Origin: an uncultured Prevotellaceae bacterium
GTDB lineage: Bacteria > Bacteroidota > Bacteroidia > Bacteroidales > Bacteroidaceae
DNA length: 16,805 bases
Assembly: GCA_900315105.1 (NCBI GenBank)
Contig: OMXX01000088.1
Location: forward strand, 1 to 16,805
Direction: 5' to 3'
Position numbers and translations under genes: made by a program. Below the pieces are notes generated by a model. That model made no database searches. It saw only the letters and a program-made list of their open reading frames with translations, and was not told where the DNA came from. The stretch's first letter is position 1, and every line of letters begins with the position of its first letter. Of the stretch, positions 6,529-15,320 are shown piece after piece.

Positions 6529-7428
6529 ATGAAAAAGTTTTTTTCTTATTTCATGATGGCCATGTGTCTTCTTGGCACATCAGTAGTAACATCTTGCGGT
6601 AGCGACGATGATGACAACGAAGGTCTCAAGGATCTCCCTTACGAGGCTGATGCTGCTCTCTATGAATTAGTGGGCAACCACATAGATAAAATTGCATACA
6701 TTGAGCTTACAACTGCAGGCAACTACTTCATCGAGCACAAGTCAATGGTAAAGAGCAAGGCTGCAACTATCAATGTAAACGACGTGGAGATTCCTCTCCC
6801 ATTCGCAACTGCTGATAAGAACATTACACGTGCTACACAGGACAACTTCGAGTATGGCACCTTCACAAAGAACGACGATGGCAGCTATACTCTCAAGGAT
6901 AGGAACAACGATATCCTCACTATTAAGCCAGAAGGCAACAATAACTACACCATCACTCTTGGCGGAAACACATATACTGCAACAAGGGTAAATAGAAATT
7001 CATCTTTAACTAGTATTGGTCAAATCTGTCGCTCTTGGAAGATGAGCAAGGTATATTACAGATGGAATCAAAGTCTTGTCGGCGGTCTTCAAACAAACAT
7101 TGAAGAGGAAGCTGGCAGCTATAAGGATCTTATGAAAAAGCTCGAAAAACGCACAGGATTTACATACGGAAATTCAATTCAGGACTTTGATTACGTAAGT
7201 TTCAACAATACCGGTTCATACATTGTAAAGACTGACAATTCTATTGATCGCGATTACTGGAATTGGACAGGTAACAAGCTTTATTTCAGTAAGAGTCCAG
7301 ATTTTGGCTATGATGTAACATTCGATGGATCAACAATGAAGCTGGACTATAAGATGACTATTGATATGGGCGCAGCTGGTACTGCGACCTTGGAGATGGG
7401 CTACGAGTTCTATGAGAGACTCATCTAA
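6529..7428 (+). CDS. Lipoprotein, probably surface-exposed, unknown function
   Basis: Secreted lipoprotein of 299 residues. The signal peptide MKKFFSYFMMAMCLLGTSVV ends in the lipobox VVTSC with lipidated C23. The next residues GSDDDDN resemble the Bacteroidetes lipoprotein export signal (an acidic run just after the cysteine), which sends lipoproteins to the cell surface. The mature part looks like two beta-rich halves: about 35-155 (ending NYTITLGGNTYTATRV) and about 165-299 (from CRSWKMSKVYYRW to TLEMGYEFYERLI). The phrase CRSWK recalls the starts of lipocalin-like domains in Bacteroidetes lipoproteins, but I cannot name the family. It is monocistronic between its own promoter and a shared terminator. 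Codon use is like the core genes. Confidence 0.8.
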   Translation: MKKFFSYFMMAMCLLGTSVVTSCGSDDDDNEGLKDLPYEADAALYELVGNHIDKIAYIELTTAGNYFIEHKSMVKSKAATINVNDVEIPLPFATADKNITRATQDNFEYGTFTKNDDGSYTLKDRNNDILTIKPEGNNNYTITLGGNTYTATRVNRNSSLTSIGQICRSWKMSKVYYRWNQSLVGGLQTNIEEEAGSYKDLMKKLEKRTGFTYGNSIQDFDYVSFNNTGSYIVKTDNSIDRDYWNWTGNKLYFSKSPDFGYDVTFDGSTMKLDYKMTIDMGAAGTATLEMGYEFYERLI

Positions 7429-7454
7429 GACAAGTCTTAAAAGATACATACAAC

Positions 7455-7484
7455 AAAAGGGATGCTTAACGGCATCCCTTTTTG
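7455..7484 (+). terminator. Bidirectional terminator between two convergent genes
   Basis: AAAAGGGATGC (7455-7465) pairs with GCATCCCTTTT (7472-7482) around a six-base loop. The stem ends in T runs on both strands, so it can serve the lipoprotein gene on the plus strand and the gene ending at 7495 on the minus strand. Confidence 0.88.
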
Positions 7485-7494
7485 TGTATTATCA

Positions 7495-8961
7495 TCAACG
7501 GTCAAATATCATTTTTCTTCCCTTTATTATATTGATTCCCTTTTGCGGATATGCTAGTTTCTGACCATGAAGATTATATACTGATGGGTTATGAGAGCGC
7601 TTAGAATATATGCCTGTAACGGAAGTGGTTTCCGCAAGAGAAGAGTAGTAATAAATGCCCTTCACCTCATTTCCGTCCGCATCCCGATTTATTACGTATG
7701 ATACTTTATAGTCTTCCTCAAGTCCCGCTATGAGAGTACCAGAGAGCGATTTATCGTAATAGATTTCTTCTTCACTTACCAACATCCCCTTTCCCTGTTT
7801 CCTAATCTTCTTACCATAATCGGTAAAAGAGACAATGGTATAGTCGGTAAAAATGATAGTTTCATCATTAACTTCATAATGAGCAGAAATAATTTTATTA
7901 TCGAATGAATGTGATATTTCATTACCGTTTGCCATTAAATCCCTCCAAGAGCCATCAGATTTTTCATACACATAATAGTCGCCTTCCACTTTTCCATCGA
8001 CAATCTTGTTAGGAATATAATAATATTTGGCGTATGGCTCTGTAGCATCGGAAGCATAAATAAGAGTATAGTATGCGCTGTCTATAGGCAACTGGTCATA
8101 ATAAAACACCTCACGACTGACAATTTCGCCACTATCTAAATTCGATTTCTCAATTTCCTTCACCCTACCCTTCTCGTCACGAATATATTTATAGCTATAT
8201 ACCTGTTGTTCCTCCTGAGACTTCACCTTTTCGCCGTTCTCATTATAGAGGACATAGTTCTTCATATAGAAGATAATACCGGAATAGTCGTATGTATATT
8301 CTGATTTCAAGGCTCCACTTTCGTAATATTCCCTTACCGTGCTTTCCACGATACTCATTCGACCATCTTTATTCACACTCTTGGTCTGCACGTACAACCT
8401 TCCGTCCTTATATTCCATAATATACGCATAGTCAGGATATATAAAAGCCTCATTGGTTTTATTGCCCTCCGCATCATAATTTATTTGATGCCTATTATAG
8501 GAAGCACCACCACTTTTCTGGTCATACGTACTCGTGGAGCAAGTAATGAGTTTATCATTCTCATCGTAATCAAATATCTCAAGGGTAGATATAACAAGTT
8601 TCTCTTGTCCTTCCACCTCTACAGAATCTTTAATTTCTATACAACTGCCATTATCCTTGACAGTTCGAACTTTCCTGTAAACTGGCACAAAGACTATTTC
8701 ATCATTGCGCTTCCTCTCTTCATAGACACAAAAGTCCGAAAACTCTCCGTCCTCTGCATACTCCGTTACTTCTTTATGGATAAGTATCTTATTTTTGAAA
8801 ACGTTTTTCTCAACAACCCTAAACTGCTCATCGTATTTGAATTTGGCAATCTCCCCATTATCACTTACGATACTATCTAGTTTTTCTACATACTGAGTTG
8901 CCTGTGCTGAAGAAAGTACAGAAAGAAGAATGAATGAAGATATGAATAAAATTCTTCTCAT
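7495..8961 (-). CDS. Secreted repeat-rich protein with Prevotella-type C-terminal tail
   Basis: Exported protein of 488 residues, function unknown. The signal peptide MRRILFISSFILLSVLSSA is followed by QATQYVEKLDS. The body is a long series of beta-hairpins with Y-D/E-x-x-G patterns (KFKYDEQFRVVEK, EYYESGALKSEYTYDYSG, YIRDEKGRVKEIE), reminiscent of YD/RHS or antitoxin-like repeats in secreted Bacteroidetes proteins. The last 28 residues (461-488), starting VYNLHGQKLAYPQKG and ending NIIKGRKMIFDR, match the VYNLxGQ...PxKGxYIxxGKK tail seen on many Prevotella secreted proteins, similar in style to type IX secretion sorting domains. That comparison is from memory. It has its own promoter and a shared terminator. 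Confidence 0.75.
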   Translation of the reverse strand: MRRILFISSFILLSVLSSAQATQYVEKLDSIVSDNGEIAKFKYDEQFRVVEKNVFKNKILIHKEVTEYAEDGEFSDFCVYEERKRNDEIVFVPVYRKVRTVKDNGSCIEIKDSVEVEGQEKLVISTLEIFDYDENDKLITCSTSTYDQKSGGASYNRHQINYDAEGNKTNEAFIYPDYAYIMEYKDGRLYVQTKSVNKDGRMSIVESTVREYYESGALKSEYTYDYSGIIFYMKNYVLYNENGEKVKSQEEQQVYSYKYIRDEKGRVKEIEKSNLDSGEIVSREVFYYDQLPIDSAYYTLIYASDATEPYAKYYYIPNKIVDGKVEGDYYVYEKSDGSWRDLMANGNEISHSFDNKIISAHYEVNDETIIFTDYTIVSFTDYGKKIRKQGKGMLVSEEEIYYDKSLSGTLIAGLEEDYKVSYVINRDADGNEVKGIYYYSSLAETTSVTGIYSKRSHNPSVYNLHGQKLAYPQKGINIIKGRKMIFDR

Positions 8962-9001
8962 ATTCTAATATAATTGATATTGATTATTAATAATTTTACT
9001 G

Positions 9002-9033
9002 CAAATATAGTTTTTCTTTTTAAGACTACCAAA
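9002..9033 (-). promoter_or_regulatory. Promoter of the secreted-protein gene
   Basis: TATATTTG (9009-9002, minus strand) with TTTG (9033-9030) at the expected spacing, about 40 bases before the ATG at 8961. The remainder of the gap to 9298 has two copies of a TTAGCAAATCCC-like phrase (about 9107-9141) and small hairpins (9149-9166 and 9259-9278), none convincing as a signal. Confidence 0.7.
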
Positions 9034-9298
9034 TATTCACAAAAGAAAACAGATATTTCATGTGAATTCTAAGAAAAACCCTTCGGAGGTATTTTATTTA
9101 TTCACTCTTAGCAAATCCCTTTCAAATCCTAAGCAAATCCCATGTAAGTCCCATTTATAATTGGGATAGACACAAGTATTTCAGAAGAGGAAGAACAAGG
9201 TATAGTTACCCCACAATCCACCCAAATTCCAAAGGTGTTTTAACATAGATTCATCGAGTTCACACTATTTATTGTGAATAAAAGCTGGAAACAGCAAA

Positions 9299-9796
9299 CT
9301 ATACCATATACATATCATAGCCATAAAGATACCACTTTCCATTTTTAAGTCTAAATCTCAAGAAAACTCTAATACAAGAATCTGGCATATATATGTGTTC
9401 CTCTGCATTATCATCTTTTACTGTTTTCTCACATTTATATTCGTTGTCCTTACGCATTTCCTGAAACCATGATAAATCATCTTTGATTTCTTCTAATGGC
9501 CATACATAATCATAGCTATACTTATCAGCAATACTATCATATTTCTCAGCTTCAGTATTTATGCCCGTCACACTTTCTGATATACGAGAAACCGCAAAAA
9601 CAGAGTCAGAATGAAATCGGTCAATAAATGTAGTAAAATCTTCTCCCTTCATTAACTGCTGATTTTCCGCAGAGTCCTCAAGTAAATGTTTCGACTCATT
9701 ATTGCTTTTACCAGAACAAGAAACAATCATACCTACAAAAACAAATAACAATGTCTTTGTCACAAACAACATTAAACTATCATTATTTTTTCTCAT
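9299..9796 (-). CDS. Small lipoprotein, unknown function
   Basis: Predicted lipoprotein of 165 residues from the chosen start. The open frame runs up to 9859, but the ATG at 9796 (MRKNNDSLMLFV) gives a normal signal peptide: basic start, hydrophobic core and lipobox GMIVSC with C27. ATGs at 9802 and 9772 are also possible. The mature part is acidic and Ser/Asn-rich at first (SGKSNNESKHLLEDSAENQQ), then has a mixed region with YSYDYVWPLEEIKDDLSWFQ and a beta-rich end FLRFRLKNGKWYLYGYDMYM. The ending suggests an NTF2-like or DUF-type lipoprotein fold that reads out as FRLxNGKWYL, but no family is claimed. No clear promoter is seen. The gene is AT-rich and lies alone between intergenic sequence and tRNA-Gln. 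Confidence 0.65.
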   Translation of the reverse strand: MRKNNDSLMLFVTKTLLFVFVGMIVSCSGKSNNESKHLLEDSAENQQLMKGEDFTTFIDRFHSDSVFAVSRISESVTGINTEAEKYDSIADKYSYDYVWPLEEIKDDLSWFQEMRKDNEYKCEKTVKDDNAEEHIYMPDSCIRVFLRFRLKNGKWYLYGYDMYMV

Positions 9797-9841
9797 ATAC
9801 ATACTTGAGTCTTTAGGAATTTGTAATGTAAACGTAGAATA

Positions 9842-9883
9842 AAAACAAAAAGATTGCAACCATCATAAATTATGGTTGCAATC
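9842..9883 (-). terminator. Terminator of tRNA-Gln
   Basis: A perfect 12-base stem, GATTGCAACCAT (9883-9872 on the minus strand) with its complement at 9863-9852, around an eight-base loop, followed on the minus strand by TTTTTGTTTTT. It lies 9 bases after the tRNA. Confidence 0.9.
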
Positions 9884-9891
9884 TCCTTGCG

Positions 9892-9962
9892 TTGTCCCAT
9901 AAGGACTCGAACCTTATCAAACAGAACCAAAACCTGTTGTGCTACCATTACACCATGGGACA
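9892..9962 (-). tRNA. tRNA-Gln (anticodon TTG)
   Basis: The reverse strand has acceptor stem TGTCCCA/TGGGACA, a D arm with GGTGTAATGGTAGCAC, an anticodon stem ACAGG/TCTGT with one G-T pair around loop TTTTGGT (anticodon TTG), and a T arm AAGGTTCGAGTCCTT. The starting U-A acceptor pair is typical of bacterial tRNA-Gln. It has its own promoter and terminator. Confidence 0.94.
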
Positions 9963-9972
9963 GAGCTATGCT

Positions 9973-10018
9973 AATTGATAATGACCAATTGATAATTAAT
10001 TAGTCAATTGTCCAATTG
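9973..10018. repeat. AATTGATAAT direct repeats and CAATTG palindromes
   Basis: AATTGATAAT occurs at 9973-9982 and 9987-9996, and CAATTG at 10005-10010 and 10013-10018. CAATTGA and TCAATTG can pair. It lies in the short leader between the tRNA-Gln promoter and the tRNA. It looks like AT-rich intergenic repeat sequence. Confidence 0.5.
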
Positions 10019-10024
10019 CAGATG

Positions 10025-10056
10025 CAAAGGTAATGCTTTTTTATGACATTACCAAA
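10025..10056 (-). promoter_or_regulatory. Promoter of tRNA-Gln
   Basis: TACCTTTG (10032-10025, minus strand) with TTTG (10056-10053), just after the tyrS stop. The flanking TACCTTTGCATC is identical to the tRNA-tuf promoter at 1267-1298. Confidence 0.78.
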
Positions 10057-10063
10057 TTTTCCG

Positions 10064-11386
10064 CTACTTAACTGTAATCAGATAGTAATTTTTCTTGCCA
10101 CGCTGAGCGAGAAGATACTTACCATCGATGAGGTCAGCCTCTGTTACAACCTGATTGAGGTCGCTAACCTTCTCCTTGTTGAGTGATACTCCACCACCCT
10201 GAATCATCTTACGACACTCGCCCTTTGAAGGGAATATAACTTTATCTTTCTGCTCTTCATTAACAGGAGTTGCAGAAGTAAGGACTTCAATGATGCCCTG
10301 ACCAAGCTGATCCTTTGTCAATGTGAATGAAGGAACACCATCGAAAACATCGAGGAATGTCTGCTCGTCAAGTTTCTCAAGACCTTCCTTTGTGCTCTTG
10401 CCAAAGAGAATGCCAGAAGCCTCAACAGCCATATCATAATCCTCCTGTGAGTGTACCATTACTGTTACCTCCTGAGCGAGACGCTTCTGAAGTACGCGAA
10501 GACCCGGATCCTGCTTATGCTCCTCGATGAGAGCATCAATCACATCCTTCTCAAGTGATGTGAAGATCTTGATATACTTCTCAGCATCATCATCACTAAC
10601 GTTCAGCCAGAACTGATAGAACTTATATGGAGATGTGCGCTTACGGTCAAGCCAGATATTGCCAGACTCAGTCTTACCGAACTTCTTACCGTCAGCCTTT
10701 GTGATAAGCGGACAAGTTAGTGCGTATGCCTCCTGATCATTACCGAGGGTACGACGGATAAGCTCTGTACCAGTTGTCATATTTCCCCACTGGTCATTAC
10801 CACCGAGCTGCATCTTACAGTTCTTTGTCTGGTAAAGGTGGAGGAAGTCATAACCCTGAAGGAGTTGGTATGTGAACTCGGTGAAAGAAAGACCGTCACG
10901 AGCCTCACCATTAAGACGCTTTTGAACAGAATCCTTAGCCATCATATAGTTAACTGTGATGTGCTTACCGACAGTACGGGCGAAATCAAGGAAAGTAAAG
11001 TCCTTCATCCAGTCGTAGTTGTTCACCATCTCAGCAGCATTAGGACCTTCTGCCTCGAAATCAAGGAACTTTGAAACCTGCTTCTTGATGCATTCCTGAT
11101 TGTGATAGAGAGTCTCTGCATCAAGGAGGTTACGCTCCTGTGACTTGCCAGAAGGATCACCTATCATACCAGTTGCACCACCAACGAGAATGATAGGCTT
11201 GTGTCCGCAACGCTGGAGGTGACGGAGCATCATAATGCCACAGAGGTGACCTATATGGAGAGAATCAGCGGTAGGGTCAGTACCGAGGTAAGCAGTTACC
11301 ATCTCCTTCTGGAGAAGTTCCTCTGCACCTGGCATAACCTGTGCGAGCATACCGCGCCATTTTAATTCTTCAATGAAATTTTTCAT
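10064..11386 (-). CDS. tyrS: Tyrosyl-tRNA synthetase
   Basis: Class I aminoacyl-tRNA synthetase that charges tRNA-Tyr, cytoplasmic, 440 residues, normal length for bacterial TyrRS. The HIGH signature is HIGH at 44-47 in [11 protein letters not shown]; the KMSKS-equivalent is KFGKT at 235-239. The tyrosine-binding region includes YQLLQGYDF (about 173-181) and LGGNDQWGN (about 194-202). A C-terminal S4-like domain begins near [15 protein letters not shown] (about 375 onward). It is the last gene of the metK-to-tyrS run, separated from yidD by a REPIN-like repeat of about 145 bases. No promoter is visible directly upstream, so it probably depends on read-through or on a signal in the repeat. Confidence 0.97.
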   Translation of the reverse strand: MKNFIEELKWRGMLAQVMPGAEELLQKEMVTAYLGTDPTADSLHIGHLCGIMMLRHLQRCGHKPIILVGGATGMIGDPSGKSQERNLLDAETLYHNQECIKKQVSKFLDFEAEGPNAAEMVNNYDWMKDFTFLDFARTVGKHITVNYMMAKDSVQKRLNGEARDGLSFTEFTYQLLQGYDFLHLYQTKNCKMQLGGNDQWGNMTTGTELIRRTLGNDQEAYALTCPLITKADGKKFGKTESGNIWLDRKRTSPYKFYQFWLNVSDDDAEKYIKIFTSLEKDVIDALIEEHKQDPGLRVLQKRLAQEVTVMVHSQEDYDMAVEASGILFGKSTKEGLEKLDEQTFLDVFDGVPSFTLTKDQLGQGIIEVLTSATPVNEEQKDKVIFPSKGECRKMIQGGGVSLNKEKVSDLNQVVTEADLIDGKYLLAQRGKKNYYLITVK

Positions 11387-11403
11387 ATTAAATATAAATA
11401 ATA

Positions 11404-11548
11404 GCCCCTCACCTGCCCTGTGGGCATCCTCTCCCCAAGGGGCGAGGGGGATGTTAGTATTTTCTGTATCTAAAGCCTACAATGAGAAGGATGTAACTTT
11501 TCCCTCGCCCCTTGGGGAGAGGGTGTCACAACGTGACAGGTGAGGGGC
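11404..11548. repeat. REPIN-like inverted repeat between yidD and tyrS
   Basis: Two arms, 11404-11448 and 11502-11548, are inverted copies beginning GCCCCTCACCTG and ending CAGGTGAGGGGC, with CTCCCCAAGGGG inside. Each arm carries its own small palindrome: TGCCC/GGGCA (11414-11426) in one and TGTCAC/GTGACA (11524-11538) in the other. The small palindromes differ in sequence but both keep their pairing. The element starts two bases after the yidD stop. No transposase gene or clear target duplication is visible. Confidence 0.85.
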
Positions 11549-11549
11549 G

Positions 11550-11771
11550 TTAAGGAACAGGATCATATCCCGAACCTCCCCAAGGGTGGCATCTGAGCAA
11601 GCGTTTTGTTCCGAGCCACAATCCCTTGAGCGGACCATGTTTCACAATGGCCTGACGCATATACTCAGAGCACGTGGGAGTGAACCTGCACGAAGAAGGA
11701 GTATAAGGGCTTATGAGATGCTGATACACCCATATAGGTGCAAGGAGCAGGGACGTGATTATCTTTCTCAT
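11550..11771 (-). CDS. yidD: Membrane protein insertion efficiency factor YidD
   Basis: Small membrane-associated protein of 73 residues that in other bacteria helps YidC-dependent insertion of membrane proteins. The amphipathic N-terminus [20 protein letters not shown] precedes the family core [12 protein letters not shown] (27-38) and the closing motif [13 protein letters not shown] (60-72). The length is at the short end of normal. The ATG overlaps the rnpA stop by four bases (ATGA), the classical rnpA-yidD coupling. Confidence 0.96.
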   Translation of the reverse strand: MRKIITSLLLAPIWVYQHLISPYTPSSCRFTPTCSEYMRQAIVKHGPLKGLWLGTKRLLRCHPWGGSGYDPVP

Positions 11772-12187
11772 CTTGCAAGTTTCTCACCCAACCTTCGCAG
11801 GAGATTTGCAACCTTTTCCTCTACCTCTGCGGAATCATGATGCTGATGGTCAAGCCAGATAAATGCTATTGCGAGATATTTTCCCTCAGGAATCTCATAC
11901 AGGTCGCGATGGCGTCTGTACGCCTCCCTTACCTGTCGCTTCACCCTATTACGGTCAACGGCATGCTTAAAACATCTCTTAGGGACGGAGACAAGCATCT
12001 GCGCATCAGCCTCCTCTGCATAACTTCCGTTGTTTTCCAAAGCCTCGTCATTATGGTCAAGTATCATAAAGACAAGACGGAGAGGGAAGCAGGACATTGA
12101 TTTGCTTCCACCTCCGACGAAGAGACGGTCAATGAGTTTACGGCTCACCAACTTCTCCTTCTTTGGAAACGAAAAGTTATTCCTCAT
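11768..12187 (-). CDS. rnpA: Ribonuclease P protein component
   Basis: Protein subunit of RNase P, which removes the 5' leader of precursor tRNAs together with the catalytic RNA. The length of 139 residues is slightly long: an insertion [20 protein letters not shown] (about 44-63) lies between the first strand and VSVPKR. The RNR signature is [14 protein letters not shown] (78-91), preceded by KRCFKHAV. The start [11 protein letters not shown] is typical. It overlaps the HemD-like gene by 11 bases upstream and yidD by four downstream. In many bacteria rnpA sits beside rpmH and dnaA; here it is in the metK-to-tyrS run instead. No rnpB RNA was seen in the window. Confidence 0.95.
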   Translation of the reverse strand: MRNNFSFPKKEKLVSRKLIDRLFVGGGSKSMSCFPLRLVFMILDHNDEALENNGSYAEEADAQMLVSVPKRCFKHAVDRNRVKRQVREAYRRHRDLYEIPEGKYLAIAFIWLDHQHHDSAEVEEKVANLLRRLGEKLAR

Positions 12188-12926
12188 TATCTATAAGATA
12201 CCTGCGAAGAGCACCTGTCATAGATGGGTACTTCTCCGTAGGAGCCTCGAGGTCGAGCGTGAGACCGAGATCCCTTACAGCCTTGGCAGTTGCAGGACCG
12301 AAAGCTGCAATCTTAACCTCACCTGGCTTCATATTCGGGAAGTTCTCGTGTAGTGACTTCAAACCAGCAGGAGAGAAGAACACGAGCATATCATAGTCGA
12401 AGTTTGCTATTTCCTCTTCCGTGAAGTTATTGCTTACGGTACGGTACATATAGCACTCCTTATGGTCGAGTTCCTTAGAGTCAAGGAGCTTGGTAACAGT
12501 ATCGTTGGCTACGTCACTCAGAGGTACGAGATACTTCTCGTTCTTGTGCTTTATCATTGCTGGAAGCAAATCGTCAATCTTACCGGTTGTACCGAAGAAC
12601 ACCTTGCGCTTGCGATACTGAACATACTTCTGGATATAGAGAGCGATAGTCTCTGTCACGCAGAAATACTTGAGATCCTCAGGAATGGTGACACGCGTCT
12701 CCTTCGCGAGCTTGAAGAAGTTGTCTATAGCGTGGCGGGAAGTGAATACAATAGCGGTATAGTCAGCAATATTGACCCTCTGGTCACGGAACTCGCGTGT
12801 TGATATCCCTTCCACCTTGATGAACGGACGAAAGACCAGTTCCACATCAAAGTCCTCGGCAATATCATAGTACGGAGACTTGTCGCTTGCCGGCTTTGGT
12901 TGTGATATCAGAATCTTCTTTACCAT
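12177..12926 (-). CDS. Uroporphyrinogen-III synthase family protein (HemD-like)
   Basis: Protein of 249 residues with the two-lobed HemD fold. The start MVKKILISQPKP, the phrase YTAIVFTSRHAIDNFF (about 57-72) and, in the second lobe, YDMLVFFSPAGLKSLHENFP (about 178-197) with IAAFGPATAKAV (about 207-218) are the conserved family stretches. HemD cyclises hydroxymethylbilane in tetrapyrrole synthesis. No other heme gene is in view, and many Prevotella and Bacteroides are known to lack most of the heme pathway, so the true role is uncertain. It follows the DUF4271 gene by 22 bases and overlaps rnpA by 11. Confidence 0.85.
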   Translation of the reverse strand: MVKKILISQPKPASDKSPYYDIAEDFDVELVFRPFIKVEGISTREFRDQRVNIADYTAIVFTSRHAIDNFFKLAKETRVTIPEDLKYFCVTETIALYIQKYVQYRKRKVFFGTTGKIDDLLPAMIKHKNEKYLVPLSDVANDTVTKLLDSKELDHKECYMYRTVSNNFTEEEIANFDYDMLVFFSPAGLKSLHENFPNMKPGEVKIAAFGPATAKAVRDLGLTLDLEAPTEKYPSMTGALRRYLIDNEE

Positions 12927-12948
12927 TTCTTTTTTATTGAAAATTTGT

Positions 12949-13989
12949 TTAATATGTTATCTTCAGTAATTTATCTATGAGCATTAAAACTCCCCCCAAT
13001 GTTGCAAGAGGTACGATTTCGAGGGTGCAAAAGTACAAAAAAAACTGCAAAAAATACGTTTTTCTTTGAAAAAAGATGCGATAAACCTTATAAAATGATA
13101 ATAATTTGATAAAAACAATGATCAAAACGGTAGAAATTAACAGTATTTTGGTCGGCAAAGCGAAGAAAGTATAGACCAAAACAACTGGCAATAACAGCAC
13201 CCCTTCGAAAGACGTAAGGAACAATCTCGTTCTTACCGACTCTCCTATCTGATGAGCAGAAAAGAAAGTCCAGTTTGCCCATACATAGAACAGTTCTTTC
13301 AAAAGAAAAATCCCGAATACAGCGAGCAAGAAAAGTCCCAGTAATTGATACGTTCCTATGGTGTATGTCTCCGTCGTAGTATCCACCAAACAATAGTAAC
13401 ATGAGAGCGACAACAACGCCCCTGTCTGGAAACACAAGAAGAACTGATAATTCACCTCTCCCGCAGTTTCCTTATACTCGATAGAGTCAAAGGAACTTCC
13501 CGGATATACAAAGCTCTTGAACTGGTATATAATGAATCGCATAGAGCGCGACACCACCAATATCGTAAGGATGAAGAAAGCGAGCAGAACACTCGTCATC
13601 AAACTGTCGTTAGATACCAGATACGGGATAGGATCACCGGCTATGCCCATTCGTCCTCCGTTTATCTCCGGATGCATAAGTGAGTCGCTCGTGAAATACG
13701 TCTCCTTATAATATTGTGGTATGGAGACCTCATACACACTTTTTCCCAAAGGTTCTCCCGGAAGTCGGAGAGTATCCGGACGAGAGGAATAATGTATCTC
13801 TCCCGGATGGAATGCCGCCTGAATGGCAGAATCCTGCTGGGCAGGTGTAGCATCCTTTGGCAAGGTACGGAGAATCTGATACGGATGTCGAAACTTTACA
13901 ACCGTACTATCCACCTTCATCAGCATCTCGCCGTTTTCCTCTCCGGAAGAAACGGCGTGCTGTGTCTGTATCGAGTCGCTTAAATGCAA
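12949..13989 (-). CDS. DUF4271-type integral membrane protein
   Basis: Protein of 346 residues. The N-terminal 125 residues are hydrophilic ([22 protein letters not shown] stretch at about 34-51). The rest has about six membrane segments: roughly 131-155, 182-201, 214-236, 258-277, 281-303 and 312-336. The order soluble region plus five or six helices, the ending [16 protein letters not shown], and the position directly before a HemD-like gene match the DUF4271 family of Bacteroidetes as I remember it. Function is unknown. The start overlaps the metK stop by 10 bases, which supports one operon. The first codons could be trimmed to an ATG about 20 residues in without losing the helices. Confidence 0.75.
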   Translation of the reverse strand: MHLSDSIQTQHAVSSGEENGEMLMKVDSTVVKFRHPYQILRTLPKDATPAQQDSAIQAAFHPGEIHYSSRPDTLRLPGEPLGKSVYEVSIPQYYKETYFTSDSLMHPEINGGRMGIAGDPIPYLVSNDSLMTSVLLAFFILTILVVSRSMRFIIYQFKSFVYPGSSFDSIEYKETAGEVNYQFFLCFQTGALLSLSCYYCLVDTTTETYTIGTYQLLGLFLLAVFGIFLLKELFYVWANWTFFSAHQIGESVRTRLFLTSFEGVLLLPVVLVYTFFALPTKILLISTVLIIVFIKLLSFYKVYRIFFQRKTYFLQFFLYFCTLEIVPLATLGGVLMLIDKLLKITY

Positions 13990-15305
13990 AATGCCTTCTT
14001 GATATCCTCTACCTTGTCAAGCTTCTCCCAAGTGAAGAGCTCTACCTCTATCTCCTTTGTCTCATGATAGAGGCTTGTGAATGTCTTCTTCACCACCTCG
14101 TTCTTCCTGCCCATGTGACCGTATGCAGCTGTCTCAAGATACATTGGCTGACGGAGTTTCAGCTGACGCTCTATTGCCTTCGGACGGAGGTCAAACATCT
14201 CCTTAATCTTTGCAGCAATCTCGCCGTCGCTCATCTTCACGTTTGAACGGCCGTATGTATTTACATACACGCTAACTGGCTCAGCAACACCAATAGCGTA
14301 TGCCACCTGCACGAGCATCTCATCAGCAACACCGGCAGCGACCATGTTCTTTGCAATATAACGTGCTGCGTATGCTGCAGAACGGTCAACCTTTGATGAA
14401 TCCTTTCCAGAGAAAGCGCCACCACCATGAGCGCCCTTGCCTCCGTAGGTATCAACGATGATCTTACGGCCAGTAAGACCAGTATCTCCGTGAGGACCGC
14501 CGATTACGAATTTGCCTGTTGGGTTTACATGATATATAATGTCATCATTGAAGAGTGCGAGAACCTTCTCTGATGTAATCTGTGCCTTGACGCGAGGAAT
14601 AAGGATATTGATTACATCCTCACGAATCTTTGCAAGCATGAGCTTGTCGGCATCTTCCTGAGTTGTGATGCTTGGAACTCCCGGTTTGATAAACTCATCA
14701 TGCTGGGTAGAGACAACGATTGTGTCAATACGCTGTGGAATACCCTCGTCGCTATACTCAACAGTTACCTGTGACTTTGAGTCAGGACGGAGATATGTCA
14801 TTACCTCTCCCTCACGACGGATGTCAGCAAGAGTCTTCACGAGCATGTGACTAAGCTCAAGGCTGATAGGCATATAGTTGTCGGTCTCGTTCACGGCATA
14901 ACCGAACATCATGCCTTGGTCGCCTGCACCTTGATTGTCCTCCATCTCCTGACGCTCAGCATCAGTAAGGGCTGCCTTCTTACGATCCACACCACGGTTG
15001 ATATCACCACTCTGCTCGTGGATAGCCGTAAGTATGCCGCAAGAATTACCATCAAACATATACTCTGCCTTGGTATAGCCAATCTTATTGATTGTACGGC
15101 GAGCTATTGCCTGAAGGTCGATATACTCAGTAGATGAAACCTCACCCATGATACATACCTGACCTGTGGTGCAGAATGACTCGATAGCACAACGGGCATT
15201 CTCGTCGTATGCAAGGAACTGGTCAAGGAGAGCATCACTAATCTGATCGGACACCTTATCTGGGTGGCCTTCTGAAACTGATTCTGAAGAGAATAGATAT
15301 GACAT
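13980..15305 (-). CDS. metK: S-adenosylmethionine synthetase
   Basis: Makes S-adenosylmethionine from ATP and methionine, cytoplasmic, 441 residues. That is longer than the E. coli enzyme (384), mainly through insertions such as about 80-125 and 225-245, as is common in Bacteroidetes. Conserved sites are present: GHPDK (13-17, with H14), GAGDQG (126-131) and [17 protein letters not shown] (294-310). It is the first gene of the run metK-DUF4271-hemD-like-rnpA-yidD-tyrS. The leader is about 220 bases and highly structured (15321-15516). The promoter is at 15531-15562, inside a 99-base block repeated at the window end. No Shine-Dalgarno sequence is seen; the bases before the ATG are ACAAATAAT. 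Confidence 0.97.
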   Translation of the reverse strand: MSYLFSSESVSEGHPDKVSDQISDALLDQFLAYDENARCAIESFCTTGQVCIMGEVSSTEYIDLQAIARRTINKIGYTKAEYMFDGNSCGILTAIHEQSGDINRGVDRKKAALTDAERQEMEDNQGAGDQGMMFGYAVNETDNYMPISLELSHMLVKTLADIRREGEVMTYLRPDSKSQVTVEYSDEGIPQRIDTIVVSTQHDEFIKPGVPSITTQEDADKLMLAKIREDVINILIPRVKAQITSEKVLALFNDDIIYHVNPTGKFVIGGPHGDTGLTGRKIIVDTYGGKGAHGGGAFSGKDSSKVDRSAAYAARYIAKNMVAAGVADEMLVQVAYAIGVAEPVSVYVNTYGRSNVKMSDGEIAAKIKEMFDLRPKAIERQLKLRQPMYLETAAYGHMGRKNEVVKKTFTSLYHETKEIEVELFTWEKLDKVEDIKKAFCI

Positions 15306-15320
15306 ATTATTTGTACCTTA

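Noticed and set aside
9797..9859. Earlier starts of the small lipoprotein frame
   Set aside because: They would put about 20 residues before a normal lipoprotein signal peptide.
11586..12353. Plus-strand open frames opposite yidD, rnpA and the HemD-like gene
   Set aside because: They are antisense shadows of well-identified genes, without promoters or recognisable domains.
13028..13035. TACTTTTG promoter-like element before the HemD-like gene
   Set aside because: It lies inside the 3' coding part of the DUF4271 gene (Tyr-Phe-Cys codons) and has no TTG element at the right distance.
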